Source: Chondrosia reniformis (taxonomy: Eukaryota > Porifera > Demospongiae > Chondrillida > Chondrillidae). Taken from it: DNA of 64,000 bases. Positions within the stretch are counted from its first letter, which is position 1. Each line of letters begins with the position of its first letter. The DNA is taken from the NCBI GenBank assembly GCA_947172415.1, contig OX359201.1, forward strand, positions 4,340,001 to 4,404,000, in the 5' to 3' direction. Shown here one piece after another: positions 1 through 12,696 of the stretch. Under the pieces are notes generated by a model. The model did not search any database, was not told where the DNA came from, and worked only from the letters and a program-made list of their open reading frames with translations. Position numbers and translations under genes: made by a program.

Positions 1-575
1 CCACGTCACTGTTACTTTTACCTAAATGACAGGTCCAACCTGAGACAGGTTCCCCACGTCACTGTTACTTTTACCTAAATGACAGGTCCAACCTGAGACA
101 GATTCCCCACGTCACTGTTACTTTTACCTAAATGACAGGTCCAACCTAAGACAGGTTCTCCATGTCACTGTTACTTTTACCTAAATGACAGGTCCAACCT
201 GAAACAGGTTCCTGTTACTATTACCTAAATGACAGGTCCAAACTGAAACAGGTTCGATTCCCCCACGTCACTGCTACTTTTACATAAATGACAGGTCCAA
301 CCTGAGACAGGTTCCCCACGTCACTGTTACTTTTACCTAAATGACAGGTCCAACCTGAGACAGGTTCCCCACGTCACTGTTACTTTTACCTAAATGACAG
401 GTCCAACCTGAGACAGGTTCCCCATGTCACTGTTACTTTTACCTAAATGACAGGTCCAACCTGAAACAGGTTCCTGTTACTATTACCTAAATGACAGGTC
501 CAACCTGAAACAGGTGCCCCACATCACTGATACTTTTACATGATTGACAGATCCAACCTGAAACAGGTTCCCCAC
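1..575. repeat. 53-bp minisatellite array
   Basis: A unit beginning CCACGTCACTGTTACTTTTA and ending GACAGGTTCC recurs every 53 bases (starts at 1, 54, 107 and on). Some units are shortened where the CCACGTCA part is missing (near 211 and 471). The last units, near 510-575, drift in sequence. The array is cut by the window start, so its full length is unknown. No coding sense is visible. Confidence 0.95.
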
Positions 576-3500
576 ATCAATAAAATGTATTCTAATTGAT
601 CTGGTCCATTGCAACATCTGTATCCATATTATAATGTTTGATGGGTGCATCGAATATTTATGAGTCAAACTGTTAACTTAATTACATTTTGATATACAGC
701 TTAAAATCAAGATTATTCAAATTCTGTGAAGGTATAAAGCTGTTAACACATTGCTTAATACAGGGGCAGAACAACACAAATTTAACCTTTCCTCTCTATA
801 TATATATAGATGATATCCCTCCAAAATGTCATGCCCTTGTCATGTGATTTACTATTTATATCGTTTATCATTGACAAAAATGAGTCGATTTATTCTTTAT
901 TACAGAGGTAAACGTACATATATTTATACATCACTGTTTTTCATCCATTCATAATATATCTATATATATGTTCGAGGAAAGCCAGCATGCATATGGACAC
1001 TGCACACGTACGGCAGGTAAGTCTTTAGTTATAGAATCATTTTATGGAATTTTCTTTCACTCTTTATTTTTTATACAGATTCGAAAGATTACTCAAAGCT
1101 GTTTTTTGAACATTGTCTGGATAGAACTTCTATCCTGAAGTTTTATTTATACTTTGTGTAATTTTTATATGTTAAGTTTTCTTTAAGTGAAAACGTTAAG
1201 TAGCGATAATATCTTTAACGAATATTAAAGATACCTTTACTTACTGTAAAGACAAAGGTAGACATAAAGGTACCTTTACAGTCTCCGTAAAGTGGTGCAT
1301 AACGGTCTTTACACTTACCGTAAAGGTTACCATAAATTATATCTTTAAGCGTTTCCATAAATGTACCATAAAAACGCCTATACGGTGCCTTTCTGGTACC
1401 TTTCCAGGCACATAAAAGCGACTAAAAATTACAGTGGAAATTGCTTGTATAGGAAAATGGCTGACTTGTGCTGAGCTCACATTTTATATATAGTGCACCA
1501 CACTGATGAGAGCCAAGAAGCTTGAAAATGCTAGTATAGCTGTCCGTGGTTCTATATATTTCTGTTATGTTGCAATTGATTTTTAAAGATATATAATGTA
1601 CAGCAATTTACATGCATAAAATAATTTATATAGGTGTACATATATTTAATATGACCTTCCATGGGATTTTATTATTTTATTGCAGATTTCACAGCTTTAT
1701 AATATTATTTAGATCTAGATGTATATACTAATTAAATGCCTCTATATACATATGGTGTACGTGATACGTATAATAGCCATAATATATAATTTTATTAATA
1801 TTGTTATTTGAAATTGCACACAGTTATGCAAGAAGCTCTATACCATGTGCCTTTGAGCATGCTCAGACCTATTTTAGATGTTCCATAAAAAGTATATAGT
1901 ATATATGTAATCTCAAGCTCTAAATATACAAACCTTCATTGATTCCAATGGACTGACACTGTAGGGAAATAATAAAGTCAATCGATATATAATGTCATTT
2001 AACTACAACTTACTGGGCCTATCCCACTGGCAATTAAGACTGAAGCAACGATCAGTTCTTCAGGCAACTAACATGCTGCACATGTATGGTAAATACAAAG
2101 TTATTATTAGCTATAGAGTGCCCATGTATGGATATACCTACGTATAGTATGTGTATATATATTTTAACTTACCATAACGGTTCTCTTAAATCGAAGATTG
2201 CCGAATTGCTAGCAACTCTGATACTCTGTTGTCGCAATTAAAGTCACGTGTAAGGCTTTTTTCAAAAGTCAGGATTCAACCAATCTAAATAACTGTCAGA
2301 TTGATTTTTGGAAAAAATGGCGTCCTAAACCGTTACCAATTTTTGAACCTAAAATCGACAGCAGAAACTACTAAAGACTATATTATATTGATAAATCGCC
2401 TTAATATAAAAGTATGAACTCAAAAATATTGTTGTAATTGCAGGAAAATGGCATTGTCTAGTAAAAGTACTTAAAGGAATATCCACCATTTTACTAATTC
2501 GTTGGTAACCGGAAATCTGCATGTTAGCCATATGTACATATTAGATGACCCTATGATGTTATGTAAAACATTCATACTTGCTACATAAGCATTGCTAGCC
2601 TGTTTTGGATGATAAAATCAGAGTCTTATTTAAGTATAAGACGATTTAAATTATATTTATATATTGATCAGTTTGGTCCTTTGGGTGTACTTTGCAGTTG
2701 ATCACCCACAGCACTAACATCTAGGCTTTCCTCTACTGGGCTTTTTATAGCCCAAGTAAACTTTTGGTAGTCTTGTGGTCTTGCACGTCCTGATTTATGG
2801 AGTTCATCACAACATGCACCTGTTGCGGCAGACTATATATAGAACCTTCTGATTAGCTATATATTAATTATTGTTTCTACTGGTTATTACATGCATATTG
2901 TGCTTTTCATTATTGTCAATCGTTTCTTATGTATTCTTTGTATACCTATATTATCATATGGTCATTAATTAATCATGTATATAGGCAAAACAGTATATCA
3001 TTAAATTTGTCTTAATTGATGTGAATCATTTGTCCAATTACTTATATTAAAGAAAGACTTCACTAATATAACAAATTAAATGAGAAAGCAGTAATTAATA
3101 GTCGATATATAGTAATTTATTTTATATTATAAATTTTATTGAAATAAATATAATTTTGATTCCATGCAATTAGCTACAGCTGTGCATGCATGCAGCGCTG
3201 GCTTAACAACGTTGATCATGCTTATATAAGTTAGTATTTATAGTACTATGTACGTACATGTACGTACATGTATATACTATATGTTAAATATTATATACAT
3301 TTATACATGTGTACGCAGTTACATAAAAAAGATCGATCATTTTGATTCACATGTATATAGTAAAGATATATTTACATATACCTGTAAAGAAGCTTAAAGA
3401 TAACCATAAGATGTCTTTTGATACCTTTAAGGATATTTAAGATCCATATGGACTAAAAGATATCTTTACTGTTTTTAAAACATCCTTAAAGATGGTTTCT

Positions 3501-3800
3501 AAGATCTTTACATTCAACTTTACGGTCTTTACAGCTGTAAAGATGTACTTTTTACAGTGTTTATTGCATGCATAAGGAAATTACTAAATGGCAAATCATT
3601 ATAAGACATTTGTATCACAGCTCAAAAAGTTCATGATCATATATATTGAATAAAAATCACAGAGGGATTTGACTAACAATAAGTACTCTGTCAGAACCAC
3701 GTCTAGTTCCAAAATGAACATCTACTTCTAGCCAAATGACATGTAAACAAATGTTCTGAATAGGAATAAAAACGGAATGGATTTCCAAAGAAGTGGTCCA
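576..3800. other. gene-free AT-rich stretch with two GTAAAG-rich blocks
   Basis: No exon or protein similarity is recognisable. Two blocks (about 1196-1427 and 3358-3556) are dense in short GTAAAG/CTTTAC words on both strands. Both end in the same orientation with TTACAGTG followed by a similar ATTGC-containing flank. On the minus strand this reads CACTGTAA, like the end of a CACTA/EnSpm-type element with subterminal transposase-binding repeats. I see no matching left ends, so I only call them related repeat ends. The rest is simple AT-rich DNA. Confidence 0.5.
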
Positions 3801-3821
3801 AATTTCACAAGGTGTGCCTAG

Positions 3822-5870
3822 CTAATATCTTAATTCATCTGGAATAAAAAAAATTACATGGGCAAACCAAACATAGTGTAGATTTGTCAATCCACTTGCA
3901 GCTGAAACCTGAGTGGAAACCTTAATGAAATAATTTATCCTACAAACGCTGGTAGCCTGTGTTGCAGTATCTTTATATGTGCTAGCACACGACTGCTGGC
4001 ATGAAAACCTGCCTTCAAAGGAACCAATAGTAGAGCCATTTATCCTAACACAGTTACATTTTGAACATAGTATACCAATGTCAATTTGGCCTTCAAAAAG
4101 TCCACAGGAAATGACAATTAAAGCTTCTTTGGTAACTCTATCTAAAGATGACTCAAAAATAGGTGGCAAAGGAATCACTGATCTACTTCCCATCTCATCA
4201 CTGGAAATAGGTTTAAAGCAGACAGAAAAAGAGCCTTTCAAGTCATCTTGATATTCTTGGGGCAACCTTGAGGTAACAGTAAAATCAAGCATGCAAAATT
4301 TTCTCATAAGTTGGATCTCAACACTTCTGTTATTAGTTGGATAACCACCTAATAAACCATTCATTCTCTCAAAAGCAAATAACCAAAAACTATACACTGG
4401 GCCAAAGTCCCTTATACACTCCTGTCTCCTGTAGATGAAGGTGTAAGTGCATATTGGGAGTCAAATACTTAGGGGATTACAAAGCCTCAGTTTGTATACA
4501 AAAATCAGTTAATAATTTACGGGCCCCAGCAATTTCATGTGGTTTAATTATTCTAGAGCAAAGTATACTACATGCCTTTACAAACATTTGCCAACATTTG
4601 TAATCGTTAATTGGTAGAATAGGCCTTAAGCAAGGTAGGGAAAACAATAAGACCCAATTTTTCCACTGATCGGCACTGAAGGAAGAAAACCCAGAGGACA
4701 ACTTAAATGGACCAATAAAATTATTTACCTTTTCCTGGATGGATTGGAAATCACTCTAGGCTTAAATTTTCCATTCTCTTTCCAAATTGTCATCATGTGC
4801 TTTGCAGTTCCTAATAGTAAATTGTGCATGGGGTTGATAATAACCATTCTAGTTGGGTCAAAGTAAGGCAATTCTAAAAGCACTCAATACTTGATCCCAT
4901 ACTCTTGCTGTATCTTCCTTTGCGCCTGTTGAGAAGTAGCTAAATGCCATTTGTCTGCAAAAGACTGAACAAGTGACAGCTCCCTTTTTGACCAGTTTTC
5001 AGTGTCAAACCCACCATAATTGGGCTTGTTAATGTCTGCTACATATGTAAAAGATTTTAAACATTTCAGGTATCCTCTATGGGCATTAAGATTCACAAAA
5101 CCTGACACTTTCCTAGCTGCTGGGGTATCACATGCCACACACAACAGAACTGCTCTAGCAAGTATTTTCCCACAGTCAGTACTTATTTCTACTCCATTGT
5201 TCCAAAATGCTTTTAATTCAGCAACTAATGGTTCTAATATGAAGTTTAGGTTATAGCAGGTTCTTTTGGACTGGGTATAAGACCAACCAACAAAATGTTT
5301 TCCGGCTTAAATCTCTCGATCCTGGGTAAATTTTGTACAGCCAAATAAATTGCAACCAAAGAATATGAGGTATGATCAAAGGGCTGAAAAAATCTAATAA
5401 ATGCAAAAGTGTGCACACTACTTAATAAAGGCAAAGACCTATATTCCTGAAATTCCTTCCATATACTTCCATGGTAAACATCAGTGAGGTCAGGAGTTGG
5501 ACCAACATTACGTCAATGTTGACACTTTTCCAGCATGCCTTATACGCATCAATATAGCTTCCAAACCTGTTTTAACACTTTTATAACAATAAACCATCTT
5601 TGGAAAATAAAGAGTTTTACCTGCAGAAATTCTATAGGATTTAAATAGAGGTTGATTGCAAGGCCTACGTTTGGATGGGTGTGGAAACTTGGCATAACTA
5701 CAGTATGCCTGCCTCTTTGAGGAAATTAGTCTTTCACCTAGAAGGTCTCCAGACTTATAAATAGAATTACACTTTTGGCAATATATGTACTTTTGAAAGG
5801 TATCCTTTATATTAGTGGCTTTGTTAACCTGATAAACAGTTCTTGGCAATTTGCCTACAAATTTAGACAT
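3822..5870 (-). pseudogene. decayed EnSpm/CACTA (tnp2-like, DUF4218) transposase
   Basis: Minus-strand reading gives ordered but broken pieces of a tnp2-type transposase. At 5870-5508 is an N-terminal part with Cys pairs (YCQKCNSIYKSGDL). At 5434-5246 is a stretch matching the family's NLPR..RF..ENI.LVG.IP.PKEP block. At 5144-4884 is CDTPAARKVSGF with Cys and GGFDTENW. At 4701-4477 is GFSSFSADQWKNW. At 4397-3822 is a DUF4218-like block (FAFERMNGLLGGYPTNNRS). The family normally has one long ORF. Here several frame changes and stops separate the blocks, so it is inactive. An acidic segment at about 6035-6150 may be the element's first exon. Termini were not found. The family call rests on motif memory; a profile search would settle it. 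Confidence 0.75.
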
Positions 5871-7310
5871 GGGTCCATTTGGAAACCGTTAGCCCCATAG
5901 CCCCAAAAAACTTCAGAAAGAACAACAGAAAGATAGATAGAGTAGCATTTGACAATTTTGCTACTAATTGTATAGCTAAAAGGAAGTAGGAATATAGAAT
6001 AACCAACTTGTTTTGACCATTGTCAGGACACGGAGATGATTACTCTTCATTACAATCATTGATAATGTCTTCCATCTCTTCAGGGTTAACTATAAGATTA
6101 AGGGATTCACCTTCATCTTCATTACCACTCATATCACTACCAAAGTCAACAGCAGAAAATCAGAAAATGCCATTTCTCTAACTCATATGACTTGCAGTCA
6201 TGCACTTCAGTGCGCTCACTTCTAACTGCTCATTTCCTCCAACTAAATTCTCCAAGGAAGTATTGATTGATATTCCTTGTTCTTGGACTTCCCTTGGTAT
6301 GGAGTACTGACATCTCCAAAGACCACTAGAAGAATCACAGGAAGAAGTTCTGTTAGTGTCATGCATGCATTTAGTTTTTAAAGATATACATTCATCGTAC
6401 ATCAATTTTGGATCATACACAAATTTAAATTATTTTCTGCATGCACATGTACATTGTAAATTCATCAACAGCAAGCTATACAGAGAGTGCATTATAACTT
6501 GCCAGATGAGAAAAATTGATTTAAACAAAAGGTAAAATCTCACATATCCGTACTATAGCTGCACTGCATATAGTTCAAATTCATATTGTATACCTTCTTT
6601 TAAGCCTACTGAGTCCAGAAAACCAGGATTTTAGATGAGGTTCATTTACATATGCCCGAAGAAAGAAATGAACTTTTAATGTGTAAGTAAATGCAATTTA
6701 TCCCATGCAACCTGCACAGTATAGCTCTATATGACTATTTAGTGGGAGCTAAGCGCTTATTTGAAAATCTTCAAAGAAAAAGAAGATTTGCTATTCTAAC
6801 TGATGAACAGAACACCTCACTCAAGAGAGTTAACATCAAAAAAAAGACAGAGAAGAATTAGGGTGAACTATTTATAGACAGCTTAACTGAGTCAGTCTGA
6901 CCTTATGTTATCAAATGTTTCATAGAAATATGAGAACAGAACATCACAAGCCAAATCCCATCAAAGAGAAATGTTTAGTGACATCACAGTTGACCATATG
7001 ACAGTAGAGTCAGAAACCGAAGACCCTGTAACAAAAAAAACAAAGTTAGTTTTACACAAACTTCCATGGTGATCAAATGGTAAAACATGACCATGCATGC
7101 ATGTGTAAACTATATACACATATTAAACACAATTCCACAGAAGCAACTGATCATGAACTATTGCATGCTCTAGACAGAAAATATGAAGAGACTCTAACCA
7201 ATAAACCTTATCAGCTAGAATGCCACCAAGGGGAACTGCCTCTTGGATCATTAGTAGCACCTGGCAAGGTATAAATTGATTTTATTTCATTAGTAAAACT
7301 GTATGGAACC
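5871..7310. other. no gene recognised
   Basis: Apart from the acidic minus-strand stretch noted for the neighbouring transposase, I see nothing recognisable. A 65-codon open frame at 7077-7274 ends in a good splice donor (AAG then GTATAA), but it resembles no family I know and is not called. Confidence 0.5.
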
Positions 7311-10300
7311 TTAACCCTTTATCCCTCCTCCGCCCGTACCAAAAATGGAACAAACTTCCAGAATTTTCGTAGCTTGTGCCAATCGTCGAACTCCGCTATA
7401 CTTGATATCAAAAGAAAGCAAAAGAACTGTAGAATCCCGATAAAGAGTGATTTCCCTTTATTAGAGCCTATTTCGCTTGGTTCCATCTCTTCAAAAGGGC
7501 TACCTTTCCGAAGCGAATTACTCCGTATAAGTTATGAAATTTTCGTATACGTTCTTGTTAAATGGCTGCCAAGCGTACGCGTTTTACAACAGATCAAGTG
7601 TTTTCTTACTTCTTTACCGAAAATTCATCGAGCGAAGATGTAGAAAACGTTGATGAAACATTCACAGAGTATGTGGGCATTGCTCTGTCGGATTCTTATG
7701 AGGAAAGTACCGACACAGATCTACTATCAACGGACAGGACTTCGGCAAATGAAGATTCTGACGATTGTGGGCCTATATCATCACCAAAACCGGTGCAAAC
7801 AGGCTGTGGCACGACTTCATTGCTAATTCAGGATGCCACTCCTGATCCTGTCGTGGAATCTGCAGATACTTCTACAGATTCAGATGAATTTGTCATCTCC
7901 GATTTCGATCTTGATGAAAGCAACAGTGGAAGTCAAGTTAGTGGAAGCAATGATAACAATGAATCCACAAGTGTTCAAAGTGCCCAAGGAAGTGATTCAG
8001 AAGTTGAAAGGAGAGGACAAGCCAGAGGTCGTGGACGTGCACGTGGTAGGAGAGGACAAAGCAGGGGTTATGGACGTGGATACAGATTGAGTGGAAGAAG
8101 TCAGCATCGTGCACAAGGTAGAGTTGGCACCTTTGGTATTAGGGGCTCTCGCACAAGTGGTAGACAGCAACCTACCAGTTACACAGAATTGATTCCTGAA
8201 CAGGCAAAATCAATAAGTGAAGTGGACCCAGGATTCTCAGAGTGGAGTGACTTCCAGCCTTTGCGTGAATCGGGACCTTACCTACCTTTTCCTGAGGATC
8301 ATGATCCAACTGAGCTGGAGTTATTTCAACTGTTTATCACAGATGATATTTTTGATCGTTTTGTTCAGGCAACCAATTCATATGCTGGATAAAAGGAAGT
8401 AGACATACTAGAGATTCAAGCGAAGGATCCTGACCAAGGAAGAAATGTACAGATTCATTGGTGCACTATACTCCTGCTGAGTATTAGCTCTGTCAGGAGT
8501 TACACACAGGCATGGGATAGCAAGAGCTCACAGGTTTGCGTGCATGGGTACTTCCATTTGACACAAATGCAATGTTATACATTATTTATTTTTATTATTA
8601 TTATACAATATTATTTATTGTGAATTTGTAGGTACTTGTGGGACTATTGGATTTGATGAGTCGCCATAGGTTTGAAACCATCAATACCTTTCTACATGTG
8701 GTCACAGTGGACGAAGAATTGCAGACTGAAGGAGATGCATTTAAGAAGGTTCGACCACTACACGACCATGTGAAGAAGACATCACTTGAATACTATCAGC
8801 CTCTCCGTGAATTGTCCGTGGATGAAAGAATGGTGAAGTCCAAAGGCAGAAGTCGATTTCGACAGTACCTTCCTAAGAAACCCACCAAGCGGGGCTTCAA
8901 ATATTGGGTCATTGCAGACACCGATTTCGAATGGTATTGTGGTAGTCAGCGGAGGACAGAAATTTCAGAAAAAGGATTGGCATATGATGTAGTGATGAAC
9001 CTCACAAAGCCCTTTACATTTCAGGGCTACTTTGTCTTTTTTGACAACTTTTATACCAGCCCTGGCCTCTTAAAATCCCTGAAAGAGCTGGGAATAGGGG
9101 CAACAGGAACCTTGCGAACCAACAGAAGGGGCATCCCAGAAGGTGTTCTGAAGCTGAAGCAAGTACTTGGATTCTCTGATGTCCCCTGTGGGACTGGCTA
9201 GTACTTTCGCAAAGAAGACGATGTTTATGTTTGTTGGAGGGACAAGCAGTGTGTCGTTGTAATGTCCAACAATTACCCTGGTCAGAGTGATGGGAGGGTG
9301 AAGAGACGGGGGCGAAATAACCAAGGACAGTACGAGACGTTAGACCTTTCACTTCCATCAGCCATCAAGGCATACAACCGATTCATGGGCGGGGTTGATA
9401 TCTCAGATCACCTAATAAGCTTTCACAGGATTTTGAGGAGGACAAAGAAATACTGGAAAACACTGTTCTTCCACTTACTGGAAGTCAGTGTTACCAATGC
9501 TGCAGTGTTCAAGAAGTGGTTCTGCATGCAGGCAGGCATAAAGGCTCCAAGTGTGGGTACTTTTCAGGATGCACTTGTACAGGCCATCACCAAGACGTAT
9601 GCGGTGGGTTCCAGTCAACTTACACTGGCAGATTTCACAGTCAGGCATGGTTCAATACCAATTGAAGGCTGAAAGCGCTGTACAATCTGCAAAAACAAGT
9701 GCAGCTGGAACTGCCCTGATTGCCCCTTTTCCCCTGCTCTTTGCCAGACTCTGTGGAGGGACTGCACATGGCATTCAATTGAGTTTGCAGCAGAAAGGGG
9801 CAAGTGGTTTAGCCAGCAGAGGGAAAAACTCCAGAGAGGATCTCCTTCTTCTGAATTTGGATCTAAGCGACGAGGGAGACCTAAAGGGAGTAAAAACAAG
9901 AGAAAAAGAACAAGCCACTAACTATGTATCTTAGTTTTGTACATATGTTGTGACAACATAAGCTTATATGATCACAAGACCTTGAAACAATGCTTATAAG
10001 ACTGAAATTTAATAGCGACTTTTAAATCATTCATAACTCACCAAAATTTCACTCTATCTTCTTGTGCCTGGGCTTTTTAGAAAGAGTAGACACAGGGCTT
10101 TAATTTGATACCTATCTTATCGTTATGCGCTGTTGCATAAAGGCTACGAAAATTCTGCAAGTGTCATATATAAAGAAATATTTAGGACGGCCGCCATTTG
10201 TCCCCATTACGCAATTATTTTGCATTATTGCACAATTCGACTGCCGTCAGGGATTCTGTATCGCTTTCTCTACAAGTTGATATATGAAACTACTCCATTG

Positions 10301-10375
10301 CCGCATTTTGTGACAAGCCAAGAACTTTCCAAAGACAATACCTGGAAACTTGTTATGGGAGGGATAAAGGGTTAA
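7311..10375 (+). mobile_element. piggyBac transposon, complete ends, TTAA duplication
   Basis: The element is bounded by TTAA at 7311-7314 and TTAA at 10372-10375. Inside these are perfect 14-bp terminal inverted repeats, CCCTTTATCCCTCC at 7315-7328 and its complement at 10358-10371. TTAA target duplication and CCY starts are the hallmark of the piggyBac superfamily. The roughly 3.06-kb interior encodes one transposase in the plus direction. Intact ends with a broken gene suggest a fairly young but now non-autonomous copy. Confidence 0.95.
7562..9921 (+). pseudogene. piggyBac transposase, interrupted
   Basis: Three blocks in order. 7562-8392 is an acidic, Ser-rich N-terminal region with an RG-rich stretch, typical of the variable piggyBac N-terminus. 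8638-9672 is the DDE_Tnp_1_7 core, with catalytic Asp in SVDERM (8821-8823), a second Asp in FFDNFYTSP and a third in MGGVDISD. 9673-9921 is a C-terminal Cys-rich, zinc-finger-like tail (CTICKNKCSWNCPDC) followed by a basic end. Breaks: frame 2 ends at a TAA (8390-8392) before the core opens in frame 1, so about 245 bases are frame-disturbed or intronic. In-frame stops lie at 9199-9201 (TAG) and 9670-9672 (TGA). All three catalytic Asp survive. It sits alone between the inverted repeats. Confidence 0.9.
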
Positions 10376-12690
10376 ATTACTGTTCTGCAGAAACATGAAC
10401 GGCACTAAACTGTGATCCTACTGCACAAATGACTGCAAGCACAGGAGAGTGATAAACTTTAACAAGATAACTTTCACCCTTATATACATTACAACTACAT
10501 CCCATATATATACACACTTACTGGAATTTGTATTTGCATTTTTGTTAATTCTTCAGCTACTATATCGATGTAGCCATTTTAATTTGATTTTGCGCAATAC
10601 ATATAAATGATTACAGCATAAGGTCATGATCATTCATTTATTGAATTAGTACTAATGATATTCATAACATTCGCACCTCGTCTGCCGAAACTGGCTTACT
10701 TAAAATGATATTCATAGAATCAATATTATTCATAATCTAAAATAACAAACTATAAAAACTTTGCTTCTGATAATGTATACATTGCCAACTTCAGCAAACT
10801 CTAAGCAAATTCGTTCATTTGCTCAAGTTTGCATTGTATGTAAACTTAAGATTTGCTAAAGTGTAAACTAATGACTTTGCTAGCAAAACAACTAAGTTTG
10901 CACAACTGTAAACTGCCCTTATTCTTGCAGTGTCTCAAGTTGCTGCATACAAGCAAAGAGAGCATAAGTAGCTAAAGAAGGTTTATGTATCTGGTAGCTA
11001 TATAGATATTGACATTTACTGGCCGGAAACATCCCAAGTCAATGGCCAAACTGGATTACAATACGCATAGTTGCTCTAGGTGTTTGGTTAGAGTATAAAC
11101 AACTTAGCTATGCAGATATTAATCAACAGCAGCCTCAAATTGTTGTTCATTGAATGGACCTTCTGACATATATCTAGCTAGCTAATAGCAATGGAACAAT
11201 AGCTAGCTATAGCTATAGCTAGATAGATAGATAGATGAGACCACTTTACACATGTCAATTAGCTACAACTAGCTATATGTTTGTTTGCCACTCTGTAAAT
11301 TGGTTGGACATTTTACAACATTATATACGCTGATTAGTGATAGCTGTTTCTAAGCAACCTAGCTACACCATGTTAACACCACACAAAGCTATACTACAAA
11401 TTGTATGCACGGCTATTTCCCTCATTTTAGGTAGGTACCCATGCATTCATTGTGCTAGAGTGGTGGCTAGCTGTAGCTGGCTACACGGCATTCGGTGTGA
11501 TGTCATTCTTGATTTGCATTTACGTACTCGTGCTGCTGGTTGTGGCTCACTGGCACTATTTAGGCAGTGCACATGCACAGTCAGGATTGACTCGCAATGT
11601 TATATGCCTTCACCTAGTATATCTTGTGCATGGTTGGTTAGTTAGCTACAGTGGTGATTAAAGATACGTAGCCATGCATGATATGTGTGTGCGAATCGAG
11701 TGTAAAATGCGGGTCAATGTCCTCTGTGTTAACTTAACGTTTTGCCAGCATCCAGCCATTTGACAAAGATTTCGTAGGCATTCTTCGATCGACAGTAGAG
11801 ATTATTGCCCGTTTTGCACATTTAATGACCGAAAAGTGATCTAAGACTGTGTGTACATTTTTACTCGCTCGAGTAAAATTGTACACGCACGAACCATAGA
11901 TACTCTATACTCCGGTTACGGAGTATAGAGTATCTATGCACAAACCATCTGCGTGCTACATGTGATTAGGTGGCTATCAGCATAGGTTTCGGAAGCAAAA
12001 AGTTAATCATTAGGGAGAAACTTTCGGAATAACATTTTTCGGTATTCTGAACCCCTTACAAACTCATTCCCTATTTCTATTAGGCTTAAATGGTCGGTGA
12101 TTTCCTTGTGAACATGCAGAGTCATAATACTGTTTAGTCTTATTTGCGTCATGGTTGACCTAAGGTATGTCTTCACTCTATAGCTCCCATATTTTCTCAC
12201 TTTTTGAAGAGATCCTTTAACTTGGGAACTGCAGAGATAACTGGTGAAAAAGGAAACTGCGGCGGAGGCTATAGACTGGAGGTACAGTGCATGTATCGTC
12301 TGTATATGTACAGACCTAAGGCTTACATTGAGAGAGCCAAGACCATGTTCAGTGGCGAGTGTGGTCTTCAGGAACGATCGTCCTGATCGTGAAATGATCG
12401 TCCGTATTAACAGTTCACGTTTACCATTAATCAGTATTGATGTATTTGATTTTGTTAACCATTTTTTGTCCGCTTTATGGAATATCGGGGTGTCCGCATT
12501 TCAGGGGTTAAAATATATGGGCAATTCGTGCACGCGCAAAACGTCCGCTAAAGTGAGGTGTCCGCATTTCAGGGGTTCGGATCAGCGAGGTTCCACTGTA
12601 TCATGTTACAGTACAAAATGGATGGCAGCTGCGTTCACGCCTAGTCGTATATCTATGGTGGTGCCTTCCCAAACTATTGCGTAACCGGGC
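10376..12690. other. intergenic, no gene recognised
   Basis: AT-rich DNA with GCTAGCTA-type low-complexity patches around 11170-11280. The only structured items are a 44-base hairpin (11895-11938) and a transposon-end-like segment (about 12475-12597). The latter on the minus strand starts CAGTGGAACCTCGCTGATCC next to TA, as pogo/Tigger ends often do. Short open frames here look like chance. Confidence 0.5.
11895..11938. repeat. perfect 20-bp hairpin (micro-palindrome)
   Basis: CATAGATACTCTATACTCCG is followed after the 4-base loop GTTA by its exact reverse complement. The flanks CACGAAC (left) and CACAAAC (right) are near-identical 7-mers, as if a target site had been duplicated. A related small palindrome beginning CATAGAT lies at 60068-60099. 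Confidence 0.85.
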
Positions 12691-12696
12691 GGTAAA

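Noticed and set aside
1..575. Regular repeats as a CRISPR array
   Set aside because: Units are contiguous 53-bp copies with no unique spacers, and the window is eukaryotic; it is a minisatellite.
7374..7643. Open frame overlapping the piggyBac left end as a separate gene
   Set aside because: It starts within the transposon's 5' non-coding region, has no family match and overlaps the real transposase start.
11337..11661. Two overlapping plus-strand frames of 102 and 69 residues
   Set aside because: No similarity to anything I know, low-complexity surroundings and no supporting splice structure.
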